This document shows, piece by piece, positions 47,229-55,550 of a stretch of DNA of 64,000 nucleotides. A model generated the notes under the pieces. That model was not told where the DNA came from and did no database searches. It worked only from the letters and a program-made list of their open reading frames with translations. Origin of the DNA: an uncultured Clostridia bacterium (lineage in GTDB: Bacteria > Bacillota > Clostridia > TANB77 > CAG-508); NCBI GenBank assembly GCA_948524275.1, contig CAOSLI010000001.1:186001-250000 (forward strand), given 5' to 3'. The position numbers and the translations under genes were made by a program. Position 1 is the stretch's first letter; every line of letters starts with the position of its first letter.

Positions 47229-48272
47229 ATGGAAAAAGTATTATTAGGAATGAGTGGAGGTGTAGACAGTTCAGTATCTGCACTATTACTAAAACAAGCA
47301 GGATATGAGGTTGTAGGAACAACACTAGATATGTTTCCGATAAGCTCATGTTGTACATATATAGATGCAAAAAATATATGCCATGCAATAGGAATAGACC
47401 ATTTTATATTTGATTGCAAAGAGGATTTTAAAAAATTTGTTATAGATGATTTTATTTGCTCATATGATAATTGCAAAACCCCAAATCCATGTATCGAATG
47501 TAATAAACATATAAAATTTGGATTCATGTATGAAAAAGCAAAAGAACTTGGGTGCAAATACATTGCAACAGGTCATTATGCCAAAACAGAATATAGCGAA
47601 AAGTATGGTAGATGGGTTTTAAAAAAATCAAAAGCGGGAAAGAAAGACCAAAGCTATGTTTTATGGAATATACCAAAAGATTTACTAGAATATATACTAT
47701 TTCCGCTAGCAGATTATGAGGACAAGGAACAAATAAGAAACATAGCAGAAGAAAATAATCTAAAAGTTGCGAACAAGCCTGACAGTGAAGATATATGTTT
47801 TATACCAGATGGAAATTATAAGAAATTTTTAGAAGAACACTCTGATATTAATCCTAAAGAAGGAAATATAGTAAACTCAAAAGGAGAAGTTTTAGGACAA
47901 CATACTGGACTATATAATTATACCATAGGACAAAGAAAGGGACTTGGAATTTCTTATAAAGTACCATTATTTGTTATAGGATTTAATAAAGCAAAAAATG
48001 AAGTTATTGTTGGAGAAGAAAGTGAACTTTATCAAAAGGAGATAATAATAAAAGACATAAACTTATTATTATTTGACAACCTTTATGAAGGAAAAGCCGT
48101 ATCAGTGAAAACGAGATATTCAAGTAAAGAGGCGTTAGCTGTGGCTAAGCAAATTGATAATAATACAATTAAAATCATATTTGATGAACCACAAGCAAGA
48201 ATCACACCAGGGCAATCAGCTGTAATGTATATAGATGATATTGTAATAGGTGGAGGAAAAATTACAAAGTAA
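47229..48272 (+). CDS. mnmA: tRNA-specific 2-thiouridylase MnmA
   Basis: MnmA thiolates uridine 34 of tRNAs for Lys, Glu and Gln. The 347-residue protein has the P-loop LLGMSGGVDSSVSALLL, the catalytic Cys in NPCIECNKHIKFG, YIATGHYAK, KKDQSYVLWNIP, KPDSEDICFIPDGNY, GQHTGLYNYTIGQRKGLGI and EPQARITPGQSAVMY. The two catalytic cysteines are in place. In-frame length is normal and no CGG codon occurs. The gene starts two bases after the regulator's stop on the shifted reading. Confidence 0.96.
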   Translation: MEKVLLGMSGGVDSSVSALLLKQAGYEVVGTTLDMFPISSCCTYIDAKNICHAIGIDHFIFDCKEDFKKFVIDDFICSYDNCKTPNPCIECNKHIKFGFMYEKAKELGCKYIATGHYAKTEYSEKYGRWVLKKSKAGKKDQSYVLWNIPKDLLEYILFPLADYEDKEQIRNIAEENNLKVANKPDSEDICFIPDGNYKKFLEEHSDINPKEGNIVNSKGEVLGQHTGLYNYTIGQRKGLGISYKVPLFVIGFNKAKNEVIVGEESELYQKEIIIKDINLLLFDNLYEGKAVSVKTRYSSKEALAVAKQIDNNTIKIIFDEPQARITPGQSAVMYIDDIVIGGGKITK

Positions 48273-48324
48273 AATAATATCTATATGTAAAATCATAGAT
48301 GGTTAATTTAAAGGAGGGAATATA

Positions 48325-49035
48325 ATGAAAACTGTAATAATTACTGGTGCCGCCAATGGTGTAGGTAAAGCCGTTGCACAGATGCTAAAGAATGAAAATT
48401 TAATATTACTAGATATTGACGAAAAGAATCTAATAGAGACAGCGAATGAATTAGATAAAAAATATTATGTATGTGATGTTAGTAAAGCTCAAGACATTAG
48501 AGATTTTATTACGAAAATTAAAGATATAAAAATAGATTGTTTAATAAATTGTGCTGGTATGTGGATTTCTGGAGATATGTCTAAAGTAAATGAGCCTATA
48601 TATGAAGAAATGAATGAAACTGATAGGATAAAAAGAGTTATAGATACAAATATTTTTGGAACAATAGGAATGATAAAGAATATATTTCCTATAATGAAAA
48701 AACAAGGTTTTGGACAAATCATAAATATAAATTCACAAAGTGGAGTTATGTGTGAGCCACCTTTTCCAATTTATAATGCAACAAAGCAAAGTACAAGTGC
48801 TTTTAGAAAAGCAATTCAAGACGATTTGGCAAGAAATAATATAAAAATTACAGATGTATGTCCTGGATTAATACAAACTGATTTTTATAAGAGAGCAAAT
48901 AATGAATTGCCAAAAGAAGTTATGAATAATGCATTGATGCCAGAAGATGTGGCAAAGACTGTGAAATATGTTTTTGACCTGCCACACGAAATAACAATAC
49001 CAAGTATCGAAGTAAGACATATAAAAAATTATTAG
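48325..49035 (+). CDS. Short-chain dehydrogenase/reductase, paralogue of 45192
   Basis: The 236-residue SDR has TGAANGVGKAVAQML, NCAGMW, ININSQSG and YNATKQS, with the YxxxK pair. GGAGGG precedes the ATG. Parts match the SDR at 45192 closely (KYYVCDVS vs KYKVCDVS; INSQ; PGLIQTDFYKR vs PGMMKTDMFNK). Substrate unknown. It starts a short pair with the 2-hydroxyacid dehydrogenase 15 bases downstream. Confidence 0.86.
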   Translation: MKTVIITGAANGVGKAVAQMLKNENLILLDIDEKNLIETANELDKKYYVCDVSKAQDIRDFITKIKDIKIDCLINCAGMWISGDMSKVNEPIYEEMNETDRIKRVIDTNIFGTIGMIKNIFPIMKKQGFGQIININSQSGVMCEPPFPIYNATKQSTSAFRKAIQDDLARNNIKITDVCPGLIQTDFYKRANNELPKEVMNNALMPEDVAKTVKYVFDLPHEITIPSIEVRHIKNY

Positions 49036-49050
49036 AAAGGAGAATGTAAT

Positions 49051-49974
49051 ATGAAAATATATATTACATATACAAAAAATAGTTTTACTAATAAGCAAAT
49101 TGAAGATCTATCACAAATTGGAGAACTTATTTTCTTAGAAGATACATTTGATTTAGATAAAGCCGAATATTTAAATGATGAGAGTGAAAAAATATTATTG
49201 GTAGATCCAGATTGGTATAACTGGGATATAAATGCTAACCATTTGAGCAAAATTAAAAATTTAAAAGCAGTTTGTTTATCTACTACTGCATTTGATTGGA
49301 TAGACTTAGAATATTGCAGAAAACATAATATATTAGTTTCTAATATTCCAAAGTATTCTACTGACTCTGTTGCAGAATATGCTGTATTTCTCATGATGTG
49401 CTTAGCAAAGAAATTTCCATTACAAATGAAAGCAGATTATAAAATGGATTACTCTATTCCTATGCTTACTAATGAAATTAGAAATAAGACTGTTGGGATA
49501 ATAGGCTTAGGAACGATTGGAACAAAAGTTGCAGAGATGTGTAAAGGTTTAGGTATGAACATAATGTATTGGAATAGAACTGATAAAAATAACGACTATA
49601 AGAAGGTAGATATAGATACGATATTTGAAACTGCTGATTTTATAATTCCTACATTTGCTACAAATGAAGAAACAAGAAAACTTATCACTGATGAAAGAAT
49701 AAATAAAATGAAAGGTAATGCTTTAATAAATGTTATAAATAATCCAGAAGAATTATACAATCATCAATTATTGATTAAACTTGCTGAAGAAGAAAAGATT
49801 AGTTATGCCTTTGAAATACATGATGATAAAAAAATGTATAAATATAAAGGAAATATTATGGCAACTGCTCCTTATGCGTTTTATACAAAAGAAGCAATAG
49901 ATAGATTAGTTGAAATATGGTGCAAAAATGTAATTTCTATTGCAAATAATAAGCCACAGAATATTTTAAATTAA
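49051..49974 (+). CDS. D-2-hydroxyacid dehydrogenase-type oxidoreductase
   Basis: This is a 307-residue NAD-dependent enzyme. It has the Rossmann motif VGIIGLGTIGTKVAEMCKGLGM, the substrate-loop SVAEYAVFLMM, and the late IMATAPYAFYTKEAI. The catalytic Arg expected near the INVINNPEE stretch is not apparent, and the active-site His region reads FEIHDDK, so activity may differ from classical enzymes. It could reduce a 2-oxo acid in anaerobic metabolism. It follows the SDR at 48325 by 15 bases and is probably co-transcribed. Confidence 0.78.
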   Translation: MKIYITYTKNSFTNKQIEDLSQIGELIFLEDTFDLDKAEYLNDESEKILLVDPDWYNWDINANHLSKIKNLKAVCLSTTAFDWIDLEYCRKHNILVSNIPKYSTDSVAEYAVFLMMCLAKKFPLQMKADYKMDYSIPMLTNEIRNKTVGIIGLGTIGTKVAEMCKGLGMNIMYWNRTDKNNDYKKVDIDTIFETADFIIPTFATNEETRKLITDERINKMKGNALINVINNPEELYNHQLLIKLAEEEKISYAFEIHDDKKMYKYKGNIMATAPYAFYTKEAIDRLVEIWCKNVISIANNKPQNILN

Positions 49975-50050
49975 AGATAAATATTTTGTCACTTCTAAGT
50001 CACTATTAAATACTATACTATAAATAGATAGTACTTCTATCAAAGTATTT

Positions 50051-50084
50051 TTAGGTAGATAGCACCAATCTCCTATCTGCCTAA
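50051..50084 (+). other. Hairpin in the leader before the transglycosylase gene
   Basis: TTAGGTAGATAG (50051-50062) pairs with CTATCTGCCTAA (50073-50084) with one wobble around ten bases. A second, weaker repeat of TACTAT/ATAGTA lies just upstream (about 50010-50040). No T run follows. A structured leader or late terminator of the gene before are both possible. Confidence 0.4.
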
Positions 50085-50140
50085 GGATATTATAATTGCA
50101 AAAATAAAATATAATATAAAACGAACCAAGAGGTGATGTA

Positions 50141-50836
50141 ATGAAGATATTTAAAAGAATAGTAGGAGTCATACTAATTATCATATCACTAATTTGCATT
50201 TATCTTATAGGTACAGGTTACTCTATATACAGACAAGCATTAAAGGAACAATCACTAGAACAAAAGGTAAATGAAATTAGGGAAAAATATGACTATACAA
50301 AAATAAATGAAGTTCCAGATATATACAAAAAAGCTGTAATTGCAGTTGAAGATCATAGATTTTATAAACATAAAGGGGTGGACCCAATTTCAATTGGAAG
50401 AGCGATAGTAAGAGATATAAGTGCCATGAGTTTTGTTGAAGGTGGCAGTACACTTACACAACAATTATGTAAAAATATATACTTTACACAAGAAAAGAAA
50501 ATAACAAGAAAAATAGCAGAAGTATTTATGGCATGGAATTTAGAGAAGCATTATGAAAAAGATGAGATATTAGAAATGTATATAAATACTGCATATTATG
50601 GTTCAGGATATTATGGAATTAAGCAAGCAGCAAAAGGATATTTCGGAAAAGAACCCAAAGACATGAATGAGTATGAATGTACTATATTAGCAGGAGTTCC
50701 AAATGCGCCATCAGTTTATGCACTAAATAATAAAAATGGACTAGCTAAGCAAAGACAAAAACAAGTATTAAATAGTATGGTAGCTATAAACTATATTTCA
50801 CAGGAAAAATCAAATGAAATATTAGCTATGCAATAA
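50141..50836 (+). CDS. mtgA: Monofunctional peptidoglycan glycosyltransferase (GT51)
   Basis: The 231-residue membrane-anchored enzyme polymerises lipid II into glycan strands. It has one N-terminal helix (about 5-25) and the GT51 motifs AVIAVEDHRFYKHKGVD (catalytic Glu), GGSTLTQQLCKN, RKIAEVFMAWNLEKHYEKDEILEMYIN and ILAGVPNAPSVYA. No transpeptidase domain follows, so it is the short monofunctional form. RBS AGAGGTG is modest. A clear terminator closes it at 50841. Confidence 0.93.
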   Translation: MKIFKRIVGVILIIISLICIYLIGTGYSIYRQALKEQSLEQKVNEIREKYDYTKINEVPDIYKKAVIAVEDHRFYKHKGVDPISIGRAIVRDISAMSFVEGGSTLTQQLCKNIYFTQEKKITRKIAEVFMAWNLEKHYEKDEILEMYINTAYYGSGYYGIKQAAKGYFGKEPKDMNEYECTILAGVPNAPSVYALNNKNGLAKQRQKQVLNSMVAINYISQEKSNEILAMQ

Positions 50837-50837
50837 A

Positions 50838-50865
50838 AAGTAGCTCTACATAAGAGCTATTTTTG
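50838..50865 (+). terminator. Rho-independent terminator after mtgA
   Basis: TAGCTCT (50841-50847) pairs with AGAGCTA (50853-50859) around a five-base loop, followed by TTTTT. Confidence 0.8.
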
Positions 50866-50925
50866 ATATGATAAATATTGATTTTAATCTTATATATATT
50901 TATAATAAATCTAGGAGGAATGCAA

Positions 50926-52038
50926 ATGAAAGTTTTAATCTTATCTTGTGGCACAGGTGGAGGACATAATTCAGCAGCACAAGCAATAAAGCAGGCATTA
51001 GAAGAAAAAGGTGTGCAAGCAGATTTTAGTGAATATTTAGATATTGTTAATGATAGGGTAAAAGATAAGGTAAATAACATATATATAAGGTCGACAAAAG
51101 GAAATGGACAAGTTTTTAAGGCAGTCTATAAGTTGGGAGAACTATATCAGAAAACAAAATGGATATCACCTGTATATGGTGTAAATCGTATTCATAAGAA
51201 AAAACTACATGAATATATCCTTAAGAATAAATATGATTATATTGTAGTTACTCATTTATTTCCAGCAGAAGCGTTAACTGCAATAAAAAAAGAACATGAT
51301 ATACACTTTATCGCAGTAGCAACTGATTATGTATGTATTCCATTTTGGCAAGAAACCAATCCAGATTATTTTATTATACCAAGTACAGAACTAAAACAAG
51401 ATTTTATAGATAAAGGCATTGATGAAAATAAGCTATTACCATTAGGAATTCCAGTATCAAGAGCATATGTAGATGATTATGACAAAGACAAATTAAAAGA
51501 AGAACTGGGTTTTGACAAAGAAAGCAAATATGTACTTGTATTAACAGGAAGCATGGGTTTTGGAAATGTAACTGAAATGATTAAGAATTTATTAGAAAAT
51601 ATAGATGACGCCAAGTTTATAATATCATTAGGCAACAATAAAAAGTTATTAGAAGTGTTAAATAGAGAGTATAAAGAAGAAAATCGAATTATTACTATAC
51701 CATATACAAATGCTTTAGATAAGTATATGAAAATCAGTGAAGTAATACTTAGTAAGCCAGGAGGATTAACATCAACAGAAGTTGCAACATTAGGAAAGCC
51801 ATTTATTCAGACAGCCCCAATACCTGGATGTGAAAATTATAATGCTGAGTTTTTTAGCAAAAGAAGAATGTCTATAAAATGTAGTAACATAGAAGAAGTA
51901 GCAAGAACCACGAAAAAATTGTTAGAAGATGAAATATATAGAAATGAAATAGTAGCAAGTCAAAGGAAATATATAAATAAAAATGCAAGTATGGATATTG
52001 CGGATACGTTTATTAGACTAGTTAAATTAAAATGTTAA
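50926..52038 (+). CDS. Processive diacylglycerol glycosyltransferase-like (UgtP/MGDG synthase family)
   Basis: The 370-residue GT28/GT-B enzyme starts KVLILSCGTGGGHNSAAQAI, the MGDG-synthase N-terminus. VTHLFPAEAL and TDYVCIPFWQETNPDYFIIPS mark the acceptor half. VLVLTGSMGFGNV and ILSKPGGLTSTEVATLGKPFI mark the donor half. It probably moves glucose or galactose onto diacylglycerol, giving membrane glycolipid and lipoteichoic-acid anchors. ATG 50926 has AGGAGG eight bases before it. Confidence 0.88.
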   Translation: MKVLILSCGTGGGHNSAAQAIKQALEEKGVQADFSEYLDIVNDRVKDKVNNIYIRSTKGNGQVFKAVYKLGELYQKTKWISPVYGVNRIHKKKLHEYILKNKYDYIVVTHLFPAEALTAIKKEHDIHFIAVATDYVCIPFWQETNPDYFIIPSTELKQDFIDKGIDENKLLPLGIPVSRAYVDDYDKDKLKEELGFDKESKYVLVLTGSMGFGNVTEMIKNLLENIDDAKFIISLGNNKKLLEVLNREYKEENRIITIPYTNALDKYMKISEVILSKPGGLTSTEVATLGKPFIQTAPIPGCENYNAEFFSKRRMSIKCSNIEEVARTTKKLLEDEIYRNEIVASQRKYINKNASMDIADTFIRLVKLKC

Positions 52039-52104
52039 TATGCATTGCTTGCAGCAACGGACGATTCTTTATATAATAGTTTGTAAAGAAAGGAGTTGTT
52101 CAAA

Positions 52105-52614
52105 ATGTTAAAAGAAAATATTAAATTAATAAGAAAATCAAGAGGACTTTCACAAGAAGAACTTGCTATGAAATTAAATGTGGTAAGACAAACAATTTCT
52201 AAATGGGAAAAAGGATTGTCAGTTCCTGATTCGGAAATGTTAGTTTCAATATCAGAGGTTTTTGAAACACCAGTAAGCACTTTGCTTGGAGAAAATGTTT
52301 CAGAGTCTAAAGTAGATGATTTAAAGGCAATTTCTGAAAAATTAGAAATAATAAACTTACAACTATTGCAAAGGAATAATACAAGAAGAAAAATAATTCA
52401 TTGGCTATTAATTTCGTTATGTGCAGTTATAATTGTAACTTTCATATCGTTATTCTTATTAAATAGTCCTTATTTTAATTGGAATTATAATAATCCTGAA
52501 AATGCTGTTTTAGGAGTTGCATTCCATTCGTTTGAATGGCTATTTGTTAGGATAGCACCAATTATATTTATTGCATCAATCGTTGGAATTATATTGACTC
52601 GAAAAAAAGCTTAA
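52105..52614 (+). CDS. XRE-family helix-turn-helix regulator with membrane segments
   Basis: The 169-residue protein has an N-terminal Cro/C1-type HTH (IRKSRGLSQEELAMKLNVVRQTISKWEKGLSVPD) followed by STLLGE, a short linker helix, and two membrane segments (about 100-122 and 145-165). Such membrane-linked XRE proteins are common in Clostridia; signals are unknown. ATG 52105 is favoured, since the TTG at 52096 directly abuts the AAAGGAG element. It lies between the UgtP-like gene and a DUF5131 gene. Confidence 0.82.
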   Translation: MLKENIKLIRKSRGLSQEELAMKLNVVRQTISKWEKGLSVPDSEMLVSISEVFETPVSTLLGENVSESKVDDLKAISEKLEIINLQLLQRNNTRRKIIHWLLISLCAVIIVTFISLFLLNSPYFNWNYNNPENAVLGVAFHSFEWLFVRIAPIIFIASIVGIILTRKKA

Positions 52615-52657
52615 AATTTAATTGTAGTACGAATTACAATATATAGGAGATTTTATT

Positions 52658-53374
52658 ATGGCAATGTGGAATGCTTGGAGAGGTTGTAAAAAATGTAGTG
52701 ATGGCTGTTTACATTGCTATATTCATAAAGGCGATTCAAAAAGAAATGTTGATACAAATGAAATTGTAAAGACAAAGGATTTTGAAAAAACAATAGAAAA
52801 ATTAAAAAATGGAAATTATAAAATGAAGTCTGGACTTGTTTATTTATGTTTTTCAACTGATTTTTTAATTGAAGAAGCTGATCAATGGAGAAATGACTGT
52901 TGGAAGATGATTAAAGAAAGACAAGATTGTACTTTTCTATTTTTAACAAAAAGAATTGATAGATTTATGAAATGTATTCCGGATGATTGGAATGATGGAT
53001 ATAATAATGTTGTTGTATGTTGTACTATAGAAAGTCAAAAGAATGCTGACTACAAATTAGCTATATTTAAAGAGTTACCAATAAAGCATAAATGCATTAC
53101 TGCTCAACCATTATTAGAGAAGATAGACATAGAAAAATATCTAGATAATATCGAATTAGTAGTTGTTGGTGGAGAATCAGATATAAATGCTAGACCACTT
53201 AATTATGAATGGGTATTAGATATTAGAGAGCAATGTATAAGAAAAAAAGTGGGTTTTGAATTTAGACAATGTGGCACTTACACAATAAAAGATGGAAAAC
53301 AATATAAAATACAGACAAAAGACTTGTGTAAACAAGCAAAATTAGCAGATATTAATTATAAAAAGCAATTATAA
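52658..53374 (+). CDS. DUF5131 / phage Gp37-Gp68-type protein with CX3CX2C motif
   Basis: The 238-residue protein starts WNAWRGCKKCSDGCLHCYIHKGD, with cysteines CSDGCLHC in the radical-SAM spacing, and continues with LVYLCFSTDFLIEEAD, FLFLTKRIDRF, VVVCCTIESQ, and HKCITAQPLLEKIDI, ending in a VVVGGESDINARPLN domain. This matches DUF5131 (annotated in phages as Gp37/Gp68), a TIM-barrel protein related to radical SAM enzymes whose reaction is unknown. It stands just before the WYL regulator but lacks the WYL operator in front. Confidence 0.75.
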   Translation: MAMWNAWRGCKKCSDGCLHCYIHKGDSKRNVDTNEIVKTKDFEKTIEKLKNGNYKMKSGLVYLCFSTDFLIEEADQWRNDCWKMIKERQDCTFLFLTKRIDRFMKCIPDDWNDGYNNVVVCCTIESQKNADYKLAIFKELPIKHKCITAQPLLEKIDIEKYLDNIELVVVGGESDINARPLNYEWVLDIREQCIRKKVGFEFRQCGTYTIKDGKQYKIQTKDLCKQAKLADINYKKQL

Positions 53375-53423
53375 CAATGAAAATTTAGGAAGGTATTAAG
53401 AAATTAATATCTTCTTTTTTAAA

Positions 53424-53445
53424 ATATGACAGACAATTGTCATAT
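53424..53445 (+). promoter_or_regulatory. Operator-like inverted repeat before the WYL regulator gene
   Basis: ATATGACA and TGTCATAT flank six bases; the TGACA-N6-TGTCA core is at 53427-53442. TATAAT at 53454-53459 is the likely -10 box, so the repeat covers the -35 region. The same core, with the same distance to a -10 box, lies at 54373 before the next gene. Confidence 0.7.
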
Positions 53446-53476
53446 TTATATGCTATAATATTGGTTGGAGGAAAAT

Positions 53477-54370
53477 ATGCAAGTAAATAATAGATTATTC
53501 GAAATAGTATATATACTAATGCAAAAGAGAAAAATTACAGCGAAAGAATTAGCTGATAGATTTGAGGTATCTACAAGAACAATATATAGAGATATAGAAA
53601 CATTAAGCGGAGCAAACATACCAATTTACGCAAGTAAAGGAAAAGATGGAGGAATAGGACTTTTAGATGAATATGTACTAAATAAAACAATACTTTCTGA
53701 AGAGGAACAAAATCAGATTTTGTTTGCCTTACAAGGAATGAAAAAAATAAAAGGACAAGATGAAAAAGATGTTTTGGAAAAGTTAAGTATATTATTTAAT
53801 AAAAAAATAAATGATTGGATCAAGATTGATTTTTCTAATTGGGATAATGCAAAAGAAGAACGATTCGACATTATTAAATCTGCCATTTTAAATAAACAGC
53901 TAGTACAATTTACTTATTATAATTCTAATGGAGAAGAAAGTAAAAGAATTGTAGAACCTATGCAAATATGGTTTAAAGATAAATCATGGTATTTAGTAAG
54001 TTATTGCAAATTAAAACAAGATTACAGAATATTTAAGATTGCTAGAATAAAAGAAGTTAAAATGTTACAAGAACATTTTGAAAGAGAACTACCAAAAAAA
54101 GAAAATAATGAAAAACATAATATCAAGATTATACAACTTGAACTAGAAATAAATAAAGCTATGACTTATAGAGTATATGATGAATTTGAAAGTGAAGAAA
54201 TAACAAAAAAAGAAGATGGAAACTTTATTATAAAAGTGAAATATCCAGAAAATGAATGGGTATATGGCTATATTTTGTCTTTTGGGGAACATATAAAAGT
54301 GTTATCCCCAACTAAAGCAAAAGATGTTATAAAAGATAAATTAGAAAAAACTTTAAAAAATTATTTATAA
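53477..54370 (+). CDS. WYL-domain transcriptional regulator (YafY/DeoR-type)
   Basis: The 297-residue protein has an N-terminal HTH (RLFEIVYILMQKRKITAKELADRFEVSTRTIYRDIETL), DKDGGIGLLDEYVLNKTIL, a middle WYL domain with LVQFTYYNSNGEESKRIVEPMQIWFKDKSWYLVSYCKLKQDYRIFKIARI, and a WCX end. ATG 53477 has GGAGG before it. The palindrome before its own promoter (53424) and one before the gene after it (54373) suggest that it controls itself and the GyrI-like/radical SAM operon. Ligands of WYL proteins are often nucleotides or nucleic acids. Confidence 0.9.
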   Translation: MQVNNRLFEIVYILMQKRKITAKELADRFEVSTRTIYRDIETLSGANIPIYASKGKDGGIGLLDEYVLNKTILSEEEQNQILFALQGMKKIKGQDEKDVLEKLSILFNKKINDWIKIDFSNWDNAKEERFDIIKSAILNKQLVQFTYYNSNGEESKRIVEPMQIWFKDKSWYLVSYCKLKQDYRIFKIARIKEVKMLQEHFERELPKKENNEKHNIKIIQLELEINKAMTYRVYDEFESEEITKKEDGNFIIKVKYPENEWVYGYILSFGEHIKVLSPTKAKDVIKDKLEKTLKNYL

Positions 54371-54372
54371 TA

Positions 54373-54388
54373 TGACATACAGTTGTCA
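54373..54388 (+). promoter_or_regulatory. Second WYL-operator-like inverted repeat
   Basis: TGACA-N6-TGTCA at 54373-54388, followed by TATACT at 54401-54406. The spacing from repeat to -10 (28 bases) matches the first copy (27), and it starts three bases after the regulator's stop codon. Confidence 0.68.
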
Positions 54389-54429
54389 AGTTATATGGTA
54401 TATACTTCTATTCAGGAGGTAGATATATT

Positions 54430-54894
54430 ATGAAATATGAAATTGTAGAATTAGAAGAAAAAGTTGTTACAGGAATTAGAACTAAAACGACTAATCAAGA
54501 TGGAAAGGCTATACAAGATATAGGGATAACTTGGCAAAAGTTATTTGCAGATGGAATTTATGAGAAAATTCCAAATAAGGTAAATGGTAAAACGATAGGA
54601 TTATATACAGAATATGAGGGTGATTATACAAAACCTTATACATTTATTGCAGGAGCAGAAGTGAGTGGGGAAGTGCAAATAGGTGAAGAAGTAAAAAGTA
54701 TTATTATTCCAAAAGGAAAATACGCTAAGTTTGTTATCATAGGAGATGTGCAAAATTCAATAGGACAAGCTTGGCAAGAAATATGGAATATGGACTTAAA
54801 AAGAAAGTATACTTGTGATTTTGAAGAATATCAAAACAATTCTGAAGATATGCAGAAACAAGAAATTCATATTTATATTGCACTAGATGAGTAG
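54430..54894 (+). CDS. GyrI-like/AraC effector-binding-domain protein
   Basis: The 154-residue protein starts KYEIVELEEKVVTGIRTKTTN and has the SOUL/GyrI fold pattern: GLYTEYEGDYTKPYTFIAGAEV, then IIIPKGKYAKFVI, and an end ending IHIYIALDE. These stand-alone domains bind small molecules or toxic compounds; function here is unknown. It lies after a WYL operator, so its expression is likely controlled by the WYL regulator. GGAGG before the ATG. Confidence 0.83.
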   Translation: MKYEIVELEEKVVTGIRTKTTNQDGKAIQDIGITWQKLFADGIYEKIPNKVNGKTIGLYTEYEGDYTKPYTFIAGAEVSGEVQIGEEVKSIIIPKGKYAKFVIIGDVQNSIGQAWQEIWNMDLKRKYTCDFEEYQNNSEDMQKQEIHIYIALDE

Positions 54895-54909
54895 AAAGGA
54901 AAAGAAAAA

Positions 54910-55548
54910 ATGGCTTTTGATCATAAAAAAGAATATAAGGAATTTTATATGCCAAAGAATAAGCCTAGTATTATAAAAATTCCAAGAATGAATTATATTG
55001 CAGTTAAGGGGAAAGGAAATCCTAATGATGAAAACGGAGAGTATAAACAAACAATAGGACTTTTATATGCCATAGCTTTTACTATAAAAATGAGTTATAA
55101 AGGAACACATAAAATAGATGGTTATTTTGAATATGTAGTTCCACCACTTGAAGGATTTTGGTGGCAAGATGGAATGAAAGATAGTATTGATTATAGCCAT
55201 AAAGACCAAATGAATTTTATATCTATTATTAGATTACCAGACTTTGTAACAAAAGAAGATTTTGACTGGGCTGTTAAGGAAGCCACCAATAAGAAAAAAA
55301 CAGACTTTTCAAAAGTGGAATTTTTAAGCTATGATGAAGGAATTTGTGTTCAATGTATGCACATTGGAAGTTATGATGATGAACCATCTACAATAGATTT
55401 AATGCATGAATATATGAAAGAAAATGGGTATGAATTAGATATTACAGATAGCAGATTTCATCACGAAATTTATTTAAGTGATCCAAGAAGATGTGATATA
55501 AGTAAATTGAAGACAGTTATAAGACACCCAATAAGAAAAAAGGAATAA
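54910..55548 (+). CDS. GyrI-like small-molecule-binding protein
   Basis: The 212-residue protein opens FDHKKEYKEFYMPKNKPSIIKIPRMNYIAVKGKGNPND and contains EGFWWQDGMKDSIDYS, VQCMHIGSYDDEP and the closing DPRRCDISKLKTVIRHPI, matching the longer GyrI-like family (PF06445-type). Two GyrI-like genes in a row with a WYL regulator suggest response to, or processing of, a small compound. GGAAAAG... is the binding site, 15 bases after the previous stop. The next gene starts two bases after its stop. Confidence 0.85.
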   Translation: MAFDHKKEYKEFYMPKNKPSIIKIPRMNYIAVKGKGNPNDENGEYKQTIGLLYAIAFTIKMSYKGTHKIDGYFEYVVPPLEGFWWQDGMKDSIDYSHKDQMNFISIIRLPDFVTKEDFDWAVKEATNKKKTDFSKVEFLSYDEGICVQCMHIGSYDDEPSTIDLMHEYMKENGYELDITDSRFHHEIYLSDPRRCDISKLKTVIRHPIRKKE

Positions 55549-55550
55549 TT

